64,000 nucleotides of DNA from Phytoactinopolyspora halotolerans (GCF_010550675.1 NZ_JAAGOA010000001.1:310001-374000), one strand, 5' to 3'. Shown: positions 8,997-19,004, counted from the first letter of the stretch. Made by a program: numbers and translations. The notes: a model not told the origin generated them from the letters alone.

Positions 8997-10703
8997 TCAT
9001 GCGCTCAGCGCCTTCCGCCGGATCTCCCGAAGACGGCGCAGGACGTCGTTCTCGCCCCGGCCGAAGTAGTCGTGGAGTCTCGTGTACTCGGCGAAGAGGG
9101 CCTCGTACGCCTTGGCACGTTCCGGATCCGGCGTGTAGACCGCGCGGTTCACCCTGCCCATGGCGGCTGCCGCCACGCGGATGTCGTCGTAGGCATCGGC
9201 GGCGACCGCGGCATGGATGGCGGACCCGACCGCCGGCGCCTGCTCGGAGACGGCGGTGCTCAGCGGCAACCCGGTCACGTCGGCGTAGGTCTGCATCAGG
9301 AAGGCGTTCTTGAGCAGTCCGCCGGCGACGATGAGCTCCTCGACGCGGACACCGGAGGTTTGGAAGGCCTCGATGATGGTGCGGGTGCCGAAGGCGGTGG
9401 CCTCCAGCAACGCTCGATAGGTGTCCTCCGGGCGGGTGCCCAGCGTCTGCCCGACGACGACGCCGGACAGCTCGTGATTGACCAGCACCGAACGGTTGCC
9501 GCTGTGCCAGTCCAGGGCGATCAGCCCGTGCTCGCCGACGCTCTGCTGGGCGGCCAACTCGGTGAGGTACTCGTGAACCGAGACGCCGCGCCGGTCGGCC
9601 TCCGCCACGTAGTCCGGCGGTACGGACGTATCGACGAACCAGGCGAAGATGTCGCCGACGCCGCTCTGTCCTGCCTCGTAGCCCCACAACCCGGGCACGA
9701 TGCCGCCGTCCACCACGCCGCACATGCCGGGGACCTCACGCAGCACGTCGCCGTTCATGATGTGACAGGTCGAGGTGCCCATGATGGCCACCATCTGCCC
9801 GGGGTCGACGGCCTGTACGGCGGGTGCGGTCACGTGCGCGTCGACGTTGCCCACCGCCACGGCGATGCCCTCGGGAAGGCCGGTCCAGGCCGCCGCCTGC
9901 GCGGTGAGCCCGCCGGCCCGGTCGCCGAGCCGCCCGATCGGGTGTTCCAGCTTGTCCTTGACGAACCCGGCGAACCCGGGGTTCAGCGCGCCGAGGTAGT
10001 CCTGGCTCGGGTAGGCGCCGTCCTGCAGGATCCCCTTGTACCCGGCGGTACAGGCATTGCGGACGTACTGTCCGCACAGCTGCCAGACGATCCAGTCGGC
10101 CGCCTCCACCCAGCGGTCGATCGCCTCATAGACCTGCGGATCCTCCTCCAGCACCTGGAGGGCCTTGGCGAATTCCCATTCGGAGGAGATCAGCCCGCCG
10201 TAGCGCGGCAGCCAACTCTCGCCGCGTTCTGCGGCCAGTGCATTGATCCGGTCCGCCTGGGGCTGTGCGGCGTGGTGCTTCCACAGCTTGACGTAGGCAT
10301 GTCTGCGGTCGGCGAACGCCGGGAGTTCGCACAGCGGCGTCCCGTCGGCTCGTACCGGCAGCACGGTGCAGGCGGTGAAGTCCGTGCCGATGCCGATCAC
10401 GCGCGCGGGGTCGATCCCGGCCTCGGCGACCGCCGCCGGCACGGCTGTCTTGAGCACGTCGACGTAGTCGGACGGCACCTGCAGCGCCCAGTCCGGTGGT
10501 AACCGCTCACCTGTGCCCGGGAGGGTCTGATCGACGACGCCATGGCTGAACTCATGTACGGCGCTGCCCAGCTCCGCACCGTCGGACACCCGGACGACGA
10601 CCGCACGGCCGGACAGCGTGCCGAAGTCGACGCCGACGACGTAGCGGTCGTCGGCGGATCCGGCCGCGGGGGGAGACTGGTTGTTAGCGTTCACAATGTA
10701 CAC
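8997..10703 (-). CDS. araB: Ribulokinase
   Basis: 568-residue FGGY-family kinase that phosphorylates L-ribulose. Seen in order: VGVDFGTLSGRAVVVR (phosphate loop), GIGTDFTACTVLP, GTSTCHIMNG and GGLLKNAFLMQTYADVTG. The first gene of the arabinose operon. Start choice is limited: GTG at 10703 or GTG three codons later at 10694, neither with a convincing ribosome-binding site. The LacI-type operator at 10682-10695 overlaps these codons, so transcription must begin very close to the start. A leaderless message or a promoter just upstream, near the inverted repeat at 10713-10732, is likely. Confidence 0.95.
   Translation of the reverse strand: MYIVNANNQSPPAAGSADDRYVVGVDFGTLSGRAVVVRVSDGAELGSAVHEFSHGVVDQTLPGTGERLPPDWALQVPSDYVDVLKTAVPAAVAEAGIDPARVIGIGTDFTACTVLPVRADGTPLCELPAFADRRHAYVKLWKHHAAQPQADRINALAAERGESWLPRYGGLISSEWEFAKALQVLEEDPQVYEAIDRWVEAADWIVWQLCGQYVRNACTAGYKGILQDGAYPSQDYLGALNPGFAGFVKDKLEHPIGRLGDRAGGLTAQAAAWTGLPEGIAVAVGNVDAHVTAPAVQAVDPGQMVAIMGTSTCHIMNGDVLREVPGMCGVVDGGIVPGLWGYEAGQSGVGDIFAWFVDTSVPPDYVAEADRRGVSVHEYLTELAAQQSVGEHGLIALDWHSGNRSVLVNHELSGVVVGQTLGTRPEDTYRALLEATAFGTRTIIEAFQTSGVRVEELIVAGGLLKNAFLMQTYADVTGLPLSTAVSEQAPAVGSAIHAAVAADAYDDIRVAAAAMGRVNRAVYTPDPERAKAYEALFAEYTRLHDYFGRGENDVLRRLREIRRKALSA
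10682..10695. promoter_or_regulatory. LacI-type operator at the araB start
   Basis: TGTTAGCGTTCACA is the partner of the GH51 operator at 2447 (reverse complement there TGTTAACGCTCACA). It overlaps the first codons of araB, where bound repressor would block initiation or early elongation. The nearby LacI-type gene at 10786 is the probable regulator. Confidence 0.62.
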
Positions 10704-10712
10704 AGATTAGCG

Positions 10713-10732
10713 TACCGTTCCCCCGAACGGTA
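10713..10732. promoter_or_regulatory. Perfect 8-bp inverted repeat upstream of araB
   Basis: TACCGTTC and GAACGGTA are separated by CCCC, giving a 20-bp perfect dyad 10 bp upstream of the first possible araB start. It differs from the CG-centred LacI sites and may be a second regulator's target. It lies between araB and the 3' end of the regulator gene. Confidence 0.45.
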
Positions 10733-10785
10733 GGGGTCCGGGCGAGCCGATTCGCGAAACCACCGGGCCTGCTCACCCGACCGAG

Positions 10786-11826
<1,041 letters not shown>

Positions 11827-11852
11827 TTTCGAAGCGTAACCCGGCGGGGCCG

Positions 11853-12716
11853 TCACTTCAGGAGCTTGGACATGCGACGGTCGGCGAGGATCTTTCCGGA
11901 TGTCTGGCAGGTCGCGCAGTACTGCAGGCTGGAGTCGGCGAACGACACCTCGCGCACCACGTCGCCGCAGACCGGGCACGGCTGGCCGGTCCGTCCGTGC
12001 ACCCGCATCGAGCTCCGCTTCGAGTCCTTCAGGTCCCGCGCGGCCAGCCCTTCGGCTCGCTCCAGCGCTGACGTCAGCTCACCGATGATGACGCCATGCA
12101 GGCGGGCCACCTCGTCGTCGGTCAAGGTGGAAGCCGGATGGAACGGAGAGAGCTTCGCCGCGTGCAACACCTCGTCCGAGTAGGCGTTCCCGATACCGGC
12201 GATGGTGGACTGATCGCGCAGGACGCCCTTGATCTGCGCCCGTCCCGCGTCGGTGAGCAGCCGGTGCAGGCGCTCGACGGTGAACTCATCGGAGAGCGGA
12301 TCCACGCCCAGGCGGGCGATGCCCGGTACCTCGGTGATCTCCCGCACGACATACACCGCGAGTTTCTTCCGCGTTCCCGCCTCGGTCAGGTCGAAGCCGG
12401 AGCCGTCGGAGAGGTGTACCCGCAGCGCGAGCGGACCCTTCCCCGGTTTCGGCGGCCGTTGCGGCAGTGAGTCACTCCAGCGCAGCCATCCGGCCCGGGC
12501 CAGATGGATGGCGAGGTGTACGCCGTCGCAGTCGATGTCCAGGAATTTTCCATGACGCCGCGTCGAGGAGACCGCGAGCCCACCCAGCGCGGTGATCGGC
12601 GGGTCGAACGTCTTCAATACGCTGATGGCGGCGACGTCGACACGCGCCACCGCCTTGCCGACCGCGTTCTCGCGCAGGAACGCGGCCAGCGCCTCCACCT
12701 CCGGCAGTTCCGGCAT
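11853..12716 (-). CDS. Fpg/Nei-family DNA glycosylase
   Basis: 287-residue base-excision repair enzyme. It begins MPELPEVEAL, giving the essential Pro2 (Schiff-base nucleophile) and Glu3. A conserved Lys follows in RRHGKFLDI, then the H2TH region (QIKGVLRDQSTIAGIGNAYSD, in two parts QIKGVLRDQ and STIAGIGNAY). The C-terminal zinc finger is CPVCGD...YCATCQTSGK. It removes oxidised purines or pyrimidines and cleaves the strand. Family placement is sure, but Fpg versus Nei-like specificity is not. It follows aat by seven bases on the same strand, so the two are probably co-transcribed. Confidence 0.9.
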   Translation of the reverse strand: MPELPEVEALAAFLRENAVGKAVARVDVAAISVLKTFDPPITALGGLAVSSTRRHGKFLDIDCDGVHLAIHLARAGWLRWSDSLPQRPPKPGKGPLALRVHLSDGSGFDLTEAGTRKKLAVYVVREITEVPGIARLGVDPLSDEFTVERLHRLLTDAGRAQIKGVLRDQSTIAGIGNAYSDEVLHAAKLSPFHPASTLTDDEVARLHGVIIGELTSALERAEGLAARDLKDSKRSSMRVHGRTGQPCPVCGDVVREVSFADSSLQYCATCQTSGKILADRRMSKLLK

Positions 12717-12723
12717 GGTGCCA

Positions 12724-13437
12724 TCATGCCCTGTTCTGGTCCGTGCCGGTAAAGGCCGGCGGAAGGTCGAGCCGCAGCGCAGCGCGCAGTCGGCTCAGGT
12801 ACTCCTGCCGGGAGATCTCTACCACGCCCAGGCTGGCCAGGTGCGGCGTCCCCCACTGGACGTCGAGCAAGCGTCCGGCGGCGCCGTCGGCTGTCAGCAT
12901 CTCCACCAGCGCGACCAGCGCGACCTTCGACGCATCTCGCCCCCATCGCTCCGGAGCGTGGAACATCGATTCGCCGGCGAACAAGCCGCCCACAGCTACG
13001 CCGTAGAGTCCACCGGCCAGCCGGCCATCGGGTGTCCATGCCTCCACCGAGTGCGCCCATCCGAGCCGGTGCAGGCGGCTGTAAGCGCTGCGGATGTCAT
13101 CGGTGATCCACGCTCCTGGCCGGTTCGGGTCAGCGCACGCGTCGACCACCTCGTCGAAGACCGCATCCACGGTGATCTCGAACCTCTTCATCGCCTGCCG
13201 CAGCGAGCGCGAGACCCGCAGACCGGTCAGCGGCAACACGCCGCGCGGGTCCGGGGACCACCAGGCGAGTTCGGTGGCGCGGCCGAAGAAACGGCTGACC
13301 GGCATCGGAAACAGACCGGAGCGATACGCCGCGAGCAGAGTCCCGGGTTCGAGGTCAGCGCCGACGGCGACGAGGTCGCCGTTATCGGTGTGAACGACGG
13401 GTAGATCCCACCGTGTCGGCGGTGGTTCGACCGGCAC
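12724..13437 (-). CDS. aat: Leucyl/phenylalanyl-tRNA-protein transferase
   Basis: 237-residue Aat. It adds Leu or Phe from aminoacyl-tRNA to proteins with N-terminal Arg or Lys, feeding the N-end-rule pathway to Clp protease. Diagnostic motifs are WWSPDPRGVLPL, WVHT-type region HSVEAWTPDGRLAGGLYGVAVGG and GESMFHAPERWGRDASKVALVAL (split GESMFHAP and ASKVALVALVEML). The GTG start has an excellent AAGGAGGT eight bases upstream. Length matches the family. Confidence 0.95.
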   Translation of the reverse strand: MPVEPPPTRWDLPVVHTDNGDLVAVGADLEPGTLLAAYRSGLFPMPVSRFFGRATELAWWSPDPRGVLPLTGLRVSRSLRQAMKRFEITVDAVFDEVVDACADPNRPGAWITDDIRSAYSRLHRLGWAHSVEAWTPDGRLAGGLYGVAVGGLFAGESMFHAPERWGRDASKVALVALVEMLTADGAAGRLLDVQWGTPHLASLGVVEISRQEYLSRLRAALRLDLPPAFTGTDQNRA

Positions 13438-13524
13438 GTGGACCTCCTTACGTCTCGCCTCTGCTCACAGCGTATGCCGTGTGGCGCGTCCCTGTATGGC
13501 GCCCTGGGCCGACGGCTCTCGGCG

Positions 13525-13530
13525 TACAGT
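13525..13530 (+). promoter_or_regulatory. -10 box of a probable leaderless promoter (EcsC-like gene)
   Basis: TACAGT ends six bases before the ATG at 13537. This places the transcription start on or beside the start codon. No ribosome-binding site precedes the ATG. Confidence 0.5.
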
Positions 13531-13536
13531 GGTGGC

Positions 13537-14229
13537 ATGGGTCTTCGGGCGAACATGGCGATGTGGGCCGGCAATCATGCGGCTCGGCGGGCGGCACCCG
13601 CCGTGGCCACCCGTGGTGCGCAACATTTCGTCGACCGGGCGATCGACGGGTTCCCCGGCTTTCCGGGCGCGCGCGAGGTGGCTCGCAAGCATCTGGAGCG
13701 TCGGCGCGACGTCGACCGGGCTGTGCGCGATGTGATCGAACAACACGTGCGCCTGGCGGGTGTGCAGGGCTTCGTCGCCAACCTCGGAGGCGTGGTGACG
13801 TTGCCGGTCGCGATCCCAGCCAACATCGCCGGTATCGCTGTCCTGCACCTGCGCATGGCCGCGGCGATCGCGTACCTGCGCGGTTACGACCTCGCCGACA
13901 GCCGGGTCCGTACGGCGGCGCTGATGACACTGCTGGGCAGGGATGGCGCGGGTGCGTTCCGCCAGGACGGCGCCGTGTCCACGCTGCCGCACGACGTCGC
14001 CGTGGCGCGGAACCCCATTGAACACGTCACGATCGAGCGGGTGGCGGCGCGGGTCGGGCAGGAGCTCACCGCACGCGTCGGCGGAAAGCACGCCACCTTG
14101 ATGATCGCCAAGCGGGTGCCGGTGATCGGCGGCGCCGTGAGCGCGGGCGTGGATGCCGTCTCGACGTGGTCGGTCGGGCGCTACGCCGACAGCCAGTTCC
14201 CCACCAACGTCATGGTCGAGCGCGCCTGA
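13537..14229 (+). CDS. EcsC-family protein
   Basis: 230-residue protein with an EcsC-like hydrophobic core: NLGGVVTLPVAIPANIAGIA, then LHLRMAAAIAYLRGYD, and a C-terminal Gly-rich amphipathic segment KRVPVIGGAVSAGVDAVST. EcsC-like proteins are membrane-associated and of poorly defined function, often linked to protein secretion or envelope maintenance. The ATG at 13537 fits a leaderless transcript because TACAGT lies six bases upstream. An open extension of 33 codons upstream overlaps the aat promoter and is not supported. It is divergent from aat and convergent, with a 6-bp gap, on the DinB-like gene. Confidence 0.82.
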   Translation: MGLRANMAMWAGNHAARRAAPAVATRGAQHFVDRAIDGFPGFPGAREVARKHLERRRDVDRAVRDVIEQHVRLAGVQGFVANLGGVVTLPVAIPANIAGIAVLHLRMAAAIAYLRGYDLADSRVRTAALMTLLGRDGAGAFRQDGAVSTLPHDVAVARNPIEHVTIERVAARVGQELTARVGGKHATLMIAKRVPVIGGAVSAGVDAVSTWSVGRYADSQFPTNVMVERA

Positions 14230-14235
14230 CCCGGC

Positions 14236-14763
14236 TCAGCGCTCGGCGGCTCGAAGCACCACTCCACGGATGAACGCGGCCTGGCCGACGTGCTGTGCGG
14301 CGTCGTTGGCCACGCTGACCAGCCGCACCCCGAGCATGACGGGCGGGTCCCACCGGTCGTCCACGATGCGGTCGAGGTCCGCGTCGGAGAGCCGGTTCAC
14401 GTAGCTGACCGCCGTCTCGTGGGCGGCGTCGTGGTATCCGGTCAGAAGATCACCGGAATCGACCCGTACGGCGGCGACGTCGGCGCTGCTGTGACCGAAA
14501 CCGGTCGACGTCGGCGGGAACGGTAGCGCGAACCGCTCCGACCATCCTCCGGCGAGCCAGGTCTGTTCGGTGCCGGCCGCCTCCGCCAGGTGGTCGTCGA
14601 GGATCCGGGTGAGGTGCCACACAAGCCAGGCGATGGAGTTGGCCTGTTCGTCGACGCGGTGGGCGAGTTGATCCGGCGTCAGGCCGTCGACGACGCTGTG
14701 AACCTCCTCACGCACCCGTCCGTACGCATCGATCAGAAGCTCGGCACTTCGCACCGGGATCAC
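14236..14763 (-). CDS. DinB/DUF664-family protein
   Basis: 175-residue four-helix-bundle protein of the DinB/YfiT superfamily. The potential metal ligands are His in LVWHLTRILDDHLAE and His in NDAAQHVGQAAFIRG. Members are metal-dependent thiol-S-transferases or damage-inducible proteins; in mycothiol-using actinobacteria several act with mycothiol or bacillithiol. A specific substrate cannot be assigned. GTG at 14763 abuts AGAGAGG. GTG three codons later (14754) has better spacing and may be the real start. Confidence 0.8.
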   Translation of the reverse strand: MIPVRSAELLIDAYGRVREEVHSVVDGLTPDQLAHRVDEQANSIAWLVWHLTRILDDHLAEAAGTEQTWLAGGWSERFALPFPPTSTGFGHSSADVAAVRVDSGDLLTGYHDAAHETAVSYVNRLSDADLDRIVDDRWDPPVMLGVRLVSVANDAAQHVGQAAFIRGVVLRAAER

Positions 14764-14936
14764 CCTCTCTGCTCATCCGCCATGATCACCATTCCGCGCA
14801 GGTCACGGTATGGTCACGCACGTGCCCGTGTACCCACGTCAAGTGGTGTGCACGCGGTCGTGGGCCGTGATCTTCCGGTAATAAATGGCTCACATCGGCG
14901 TCCCTATCTTGGCTATTCTCAGATGTGGGAGGCCAA

Positions 14937-15254
14937 ATGGGTACAACTTTCGCAGGTTTAGTCCGGGCGCTGCGGCGGCGACGCCCCGTCGAGGAAGCTG
15001 CTCCCGGTCCAGACCCGTTCGATACGCTCTCGGTCCAATACCGGCTGACCAGCCTGGCGGCCGAGATCAAGACGCTGGAGCGGGACAACCGTCGCTGGGC
15101 TCGGGGATTCCATCTGGTCGCGGCCACCGCGGCCTATGACGGCTTGCTGTGTGACGCCGCACGGATGTCGGGGGTGCCGGTTCCGGACGCCGACCCGCCC
15201 GTGCGCAGGTTGATGCTCGAACCGGAACTCCGCCGCGCCGGCTGGAACTGGTAG
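14937..15254 (+). CDS. Small hypothetical protein
   Basis: 105-residue protein that I do not recognise. It starts with a basic segment (RALRRRRPVEE). A helical stretch follows (YRLTSLAAEIKTLERDNRRW) that could form a short coiled coil, then a region with one Cys (DGLLCDAARMSGVPVPD). No signal peptide or membrane segment is visible. ATG at 14937 is preceded by GGGAGG with a four-base gap. TATTCT further upstream could be a -10 box. The coding bias matches its neighbours, supporting a real gene. Confidence 0.6.
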   Translation: MGTTFAGLVRALRRRRPVEEAAPGPDPFDTLSVQYRLTSLAAEIKTLERDNRRWARGFHLVAATAAYDGLLCDAARMSGVPVPDADPPVRRLMLEPELRRAGWNW

Positions 15255-15286
15255 CCGCGGAACCGCTGGATACGGGTGGGACCGAG

Positions 15287-15319
15287 CCGCAGGCGCTGAG
15301 GGGCCGGGCCGGCCTGCGG
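15287..15319. terminator. Possible stem-loop between convergent genes
   Basis: CCGCAGGC and GCCTGCGG form an 8-bp perfect stem with a 17-base GC-rich loop. It lies in the 91-bp gap between the converging 14937 gene and ogt. There is no T-tract, as is usual in high-GC actinobacteria. Confidence 0.4.
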
Positions 15320-15345
15320 GGGTCGTACAGCCTGCCCGGTACCCG

Positions 15346-15840
15346 TTACGCCCCGGTCGTCGACCGGCCGGCCTCGAAGTCAAGTAGGGCCCGCTTGCGC
15401 TCCACACCACCGCCGTATCCCGTCAGCGCCCCGGACGTACCGATGACTCGGTGACAGGGAACGATGATGGAGATCGGGTTCCGGCCGTTGGCCATGCCGA
15501 CCGCCCGGAACGCGGTCGGGTGCCCGATCTGCTCGGCGATCTCACGGTAGCTGCGAACCTCGCCGTACGGGATCGAGCGCAATGCGGCCCACACTTCGCG
15601 CTGGAACGGTGTGCCGGCGGCGTTCAGCGGCAGCTCGAACTCCTTCAGGTCGCCGGCGAAGTACGCGTCGAGCTGCCGTACGGTGCTGTCGAACGGGCGG
15701 TCATCGCGCACCCAGCTCGGGTCGACGTCGTGCGGCCCGTGCCGGCGTTCTTCCATGTAGAGGCCGGTGAGGCCGCCGTCGTCGGCCGTCAGCAGGAGCG
15801 GTCCGACCGGGCTGTCGGTGGTGGTCCAGTACGTCGTCAT
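15346..15840 (-). CDS. ogt: Methylated-DNA-protein cysteine methyltransferase
   Basis: 164-residue O6-alkylguanine repair protein. The acceptor Cys is in [10 protein letters not shown]. The preceding winged-helix [18 protein letters not shown] and the [16 protein letters not shown] tail are typical of Ogt/MGMT. Suicide transfer of the alkyl group restores guanine. The ATG at 15840 overlaps the stop of the AdaA-AlkA gene (ATGA), showing translational coupling. Together they make an alkylation-repair operon. Confidence 0.95.
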   Translation of the reverse strand: MTTYWTTTDSPVGPLLLTADDGGLTGLYMEERRHGPHDVDPSWVRDDRPFDSTVRQLDAYFAGDLKEFELPLNAAGTPFQREVWAALRSIPYGEVRSYREIAEQIGHPTAFRAVGMANGRNPISIIVPCHRVIGTSGALTGYGGGVERKRALLDFEAGRSTTGA

Positions 15841-17336
15841 CTTTTCGTCGTCTCCTTCGTCTCTATCGCCGTCCACACGTGCATCAAGGCGTACGACCGC
15901 CATGGTCGCCACCGCTGTGCGTGGGCGGCTGCCGCGCGCGGGTCGCCGGGCAGCCCGAGGGCGGCCAATCCATGTCGGACGCCCAGATCAGTGGGTAGGA
16001 ACACGTCCGGGTCATGCAGGACGCGCATCCGGATATAGCTCGCCGTCCACGGGCCGATGCCGGGCACCGTGAGCAGTTCGCGCTCCGCCTCGTCCCGGTC
16101 GACGCCGATGTCGAGCCGGATGCGTCCTGCCGCGAGCCGGCTCGTGAGCTCGTGGAGGGTGCGCTGCCGGCGCCCGGGCATGGGGAAAGCCGCCGGGTCG
16201 ACGTCGGCGAGCACCGCTGCGCTGGGGAAGGTATGGGTGACCGAACCGACCGGCGCGTCGAGCGGCTTACCGTATGCGGCCACCAGGCGTCCCGCTACCG
16301 TCCGGGCCGCTGCCACCGAGACCTGCTGCCCGATGACAGCCCGGACGGCGAGTTCCGCACCGTCCGCGGCGCCGGGGACCCGGACGCCTGGCATCCCGGC
16401 CACGCGTGCGCGTAGCGGCGGGTCGGCACCGAGCGCGGCATCGACGGCCTGCGGATCGGCGTCGAGATCCAACAACCGTCGGCACCGCGCCACCGCGGCG
16501 GTGAGATCGCGCGGATCTGCCAGCCGGAGGACTGTGCGCACCCACCCATCGTCGGGGGTCAGTTCGACGACCGCCGGGCCGTGCGGAAGTGACATGCTCC
16601 GGCGGTACGTATCGCCGATGGTCTCCTCGATGCCGGGCACCGCGCGAGTGGACAGGAAGTCGATGACCCGCCGGAGGTCGGCCGGGCGCCGATGGGCCAG
16701 CCGCAACGCGATGGTCCCGGTGGCCGGTTGGGCGCCGTGCGCGTCGGTGGGGCCACGCCCGGCTCCGACGGCTCGGCGACGCATGCGTCGCCGCAGGTCA
16801 CTGGGCGTGTACGCGTACGTTTCCCGGATCGTGTCGTTGAACTGGCGGACGCTGGCGAAGCCGGACGCGAACGCGACTTCGGTGACGGGCATATCCGTCG
16901 TCTCCAGCAGGGTCCGTGCGGTGTGCGCGCGTTGCGAGCGGGCGAGCCGTAACGGACCGGCCCCGACTTCGCTCACGAGCATCCGGTGGATCTGCCGCTC
17001 GCTGTAGCCGAGCTGCTCGGCCAGCCCGGTCACCCCCGCGCGGTCCACGAGGCCGTCGCCGATGAGCCGCATGGCGCGGGCGGTGACGTCGGCTCGGACA
17101 TTCCACTCCGGCGAGCCGGGCGTGGTGTCGGGCCGGCATCGCCGGCACGCACGGAACCCGGCCGCTTGAGCCTCGGCCGCGGATCGGTAGAAGCGGATGT
17201 TCTCACGCCTCGGGGTCCGCGCCGGGCAGCTGGGCCGGCAGTAGATTCCGGTCGACGTCACGCCGATGTAGAAGACGCCGTCGAACCGTTCATCACGGCT
17301 GCGCACCGCGCGATAGCGCATGTCATCGTCAAGCAC
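15837..17336 (-). CDS. AdaA-AraC-AlkA fusion: alkylation sensor and 3-methyladenine glycosylase
   Basis: 499-residue multidomain protein. Residues 1-75 are the Ada zinc domain with Cys33, Cys37, Cys64 and Cys67 (TGIYCRPSC and CRRCRP); the first Cys accepts methyl from phosphotriesters. Residues about 85-185 are an AraC-type DNA-binding domain ([20 protein letters not shown]). From about 200 an AlkA-type glycosylase carries the HhH hairpin [20 protein letters not shown] and the following catalytic Asp region. Methylation of the sensor presumably activates transcription of this operon, as in the adaptive response. GTG at 17336 or ATG five codons later is the start; neither has a clear ribosome-binding site. 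Such fusions are known in actinobacteria. Confidence 0.93.
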   Translation of the reverse strand: MLDDDMRYRAVRSRDERFDGVFYIGVTSTGIYCRPSCPARTPRRENIRFYRSAAEAQAAGFRACRRCRPDTTPGSPEWNVRADVTARAMRLIGDGLVDRAGVTGLAEQLGYSERQIHRMLVSEVGAGPLRLARSQRAHTARTLLETTDMPVTEVAFASGFASVRQFNDTIRETYAYTPSDLRRRMRRRAVGAGRGPTDAHGAQPATGTIALRLAHRRPADLRRVIDFLSTRAVPGIEETIGDTYRRSMSLPHGPAVVELTPDDGWVRTVLRLADPRDLTAAVARCRRLLDLDADPQAVDAALGADPPLRARVAGMPGVRVPGAADGAELAVRAVIGQQVSVAAARTVAGRLVAAYGKPLDAPVGSVTHTFPSAAVLADVDPAAFPMPGRRQRTLHELTSRLAAGRIRLDIGVDRDEAERELLTVPGIGPWTASYIRMRVLHDPDVFLPTDLGVRHGLAALGLPGDPRAAAAHAQRWRPWRSYALMHVWTAIETKETTKR

Positions 17337-17389
17337 GCGTCCAGTGTGACCCGTCCGCCTCGGTCGTTACTAGCGGAAAACGGACGCGC

Positions 17390-17457
17390 ATGTCCCCATG
17401 ATCACCAACGGCGGGACCGGCGACGGTACGGCCGGCGGTTGATGATCACGGGGACAT
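17390..17457. terminator. 20-bp imperfect palindrome downstream of the HTH-MurA gene
   Basis: Arms at 17390-17409 and 17438-17457 (ATGTCCCCATGATCACCAAC and its near-complement, two mismatches) enclose a 28-base loop. It begins 12 bp beyond the stop of the HTH-MurA gene and lies before the AdaA-AlkA start. It is likely a transcription terminator. It shares the ATGATCA tip with the two repeated palindrome families but is otherwise different. Confidence 0.6.
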
Positions 17458-17469
17458 CGACGGAATCGG

Positions 17470-18996
17470 TCAGATGTCGCGGAAGGTCTCGATGCGTGCC
17501 CCGAGCAGCGACAGCCGCGCCGCCAGGTCCTCGTATCCGCGGTTGATGACGTAGACGTTGCGCAACACCGACGTCCCCTTCGCGGCCAGCATCGCCAGCA
17601 GTACCACCACAGCGGGACGCAACGCGGGCGGGCAGATCACCTCGGTTCCGGAGAACCGGGTGGGTCCGTCCACCAGCACCCGATGCGGATCCAGCAGCGT
17701 CACGTTGGCGCCGAGCCGGGTGAGCTCGGTGAGATAGATAGCGCGGTTCTCATACACCCAGTCATGGATCAGGGTGGAGCCGGATGCGGTCGCCGCGATC
17801 AGCGCGAAGAACGGGAGATTGTCGATGTTCAGACCGGGGAACGGCATCGGGTGGATCTTGTCGTTCGGCGCCTTGAGGATCGACGGTCGCACGGTGAGGT
17901 CCACCAGCCGCGTCTCGCCGTTCGCGGCCGTGTACTCGTCGGAGCGGTCGTAATCGAGGCCCATCTCCTCCAGGAGGGCGAGTTCGATCTCCAGGAACTC
18001 CACCGGTGCCCGTTCGATGGTGATCTGCGACGACGTGACGATCGCCGCCGAGAGCAGGCTCATCGCCTCGATCGGGTCCTCGGACGGGGCGTAGTCCACG
18101 TCGCGGTCGATGTCCTCCACGCCATGCACGGTCAGGGTGGTGGTGCCGATGCCGTCGATCCGGACTCCCAGCCGGGTCAGGAAGAAGCACAGATCCTGGA
18201 CCATGTAGTTGGGGCTGGCGTTGCGGATCACCGTGACCCCGTCGTAGCGGGCGGCCGCCATCAGCGCGTTCTCCGTGACGGTATCGCCGCGCTCGGTGAG
18301 CACGATCGGACGGTTCGGCTTGGCGGCGCGGTCCACCTCGGCGTGGTAGAAGCCCCCGGTGGCCTTGATCTCCAGGCCGAAGGGGAGCAGGGCAGCCATG
18401 TGCGGACGCACCGTGCGCGTGCCCAGGTTGCATCCGCCCGCATAGGGGAGCTTGAACTGCGCTTCGAGGTGCAGCAGCGGGCCCAGGAGCATGATGACGC
18501 TCCGGGTGCGACGAGCGGCGTCGACGTTCATGGAATCCAGTTCCAGCCGTTCCGGGGGAATGATCTCCAGATCGCGTCCCCCGAGCCAGCGGGTTCGGAT
18601 GCCGATGCTCTCCAGCACTTCAAGGATCCGATTGACCTCTTCGATGCGCGCGACACCGCGCAGCACTGTGCGGCCCTTGTTCAACAGGCTCGCGCAGAGT
18701 AGAGCGACGCTGGCGTTCTTGCTGGACTTGACTGTGATGTTGCCGGACAGTTGTTGACCGCCGGTGACGCGTAGGTGCGACGGCTCGGGCTGGCCGACCG
18801 TGACGATCTCGCTGTCCAGAGCCTCGCCGATCCTGGCGATCATCTCGAGGCTGAGATTCTGGTGTCCCTTCTCTATCCGATTGACGGCACTCTGGCTGGT
18901 ACCAAGCTGTTCCGCGAGTTGGTTTTGAGTCCACCCGTGGTGTAACCGTGAGTCGCGTATCAAGGAGCCGATTCGGCGCAAGTAGTCATCTGCCAC
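17470..18996 (-). CDS. HTH (XRE)-MurA fusion: UDP-GlcNAc 1-carboxyvinyltransferase-like protein
   Basis: 508-residue protein. Residues about 8-63 are a Cro/CI-type HTH (LHHGWTQNQLAEQLGTSQSA then VNRIEKGHQNLS). Residues about 73-508 are an EPSP-synthase-fold MurA domain. It keeps the substrate Lys-Asn pair (SSKNASVALL, Lys93) and the catalytic-loop Cys in YAGGCNLGTRTV (Cys189), so catalysis is plausible. The usual DLRA motif near the end reads ALRPAVVVL. MurA commits UDP-GlcNAc to peptidoglycan. The fusion suggests either a moonlighting regulator sensing UDP-GlcNAc or enolpyruvyl product, or a DNA-tethered enzyme. GTG at 18996 follows TAGGGT by eight bases (leaderless). A 12-bp palindrome at 19012 could be an autoregulatory operator. 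Confidence 0.9.
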   Translation of the reverse strand: MADDYLRRIGSLIRDSRLHHGWTQNQLAEQLGTSQSAVNRIEKGHQNLSLEMIARIGEALDSEIVTVGQPEPSHLRVTGGQQLSGNITVKSSKNASVALLCASLLNKGRTVLRGVARIEEVNRILEVLESIGIRTRWLGGRDLEIIPPERLELDSMNVDAARRTRSVIMLLGPLLHLEAQFKLPYAGGCNLGTRTVRPHMAALLPFGLEIKATGGFYHAEVDRAAKPNRPIVLTERGDTVTENALMAAARYDGVTVIRNASPNYMVQDLCFFLTRLGVRIDGIGTTTLTVHGVEDIDRDVDYAPSEDPIEAMSLLSAAIVTSSQITIERAPVEFLEIELALLEEMGLDYDRSDEYTAANGETRLVDLTVRPSILKAPNDKIHPMPFPGLNIDNLPFFALIAATASGSTLIHDWVYENRAIYLTELTRLGANVTLLDPHRVLVDGPTRFSGTEVICPPALRPAVVVLLAMLAAKGTSVLRNVYVINRGYEDLAARLSLLGARIETFRDI

Positions 18997-19004
18997 GAGC
19001 TGAG

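Noticed and set aside
8820-10502. 560-codon plus-strand frame opposite araB
   Set aside because: Composition is that of an antisense shadow; araB is certain.
11827-11845. Possible arabinose-type operator upstream of the LacI gene (AGCGTAAC)
   Set aside because: Only half of the motif is recognisable and it has no dyad partner, so autoregulation there is not supported.
14780-14825. Possible further TGATCA palindrome near the DinB-like gene
   Set aside because: CATGATCACCAT and ATGGTCACG do not form a consistent stem; complementarity is too short.
17683-18702. 339-codon plus-strand frame opposite the HTH-MurA gene
   Set aside because: Antisense shadow rich in Arg/His/Gly/Val with no family features.
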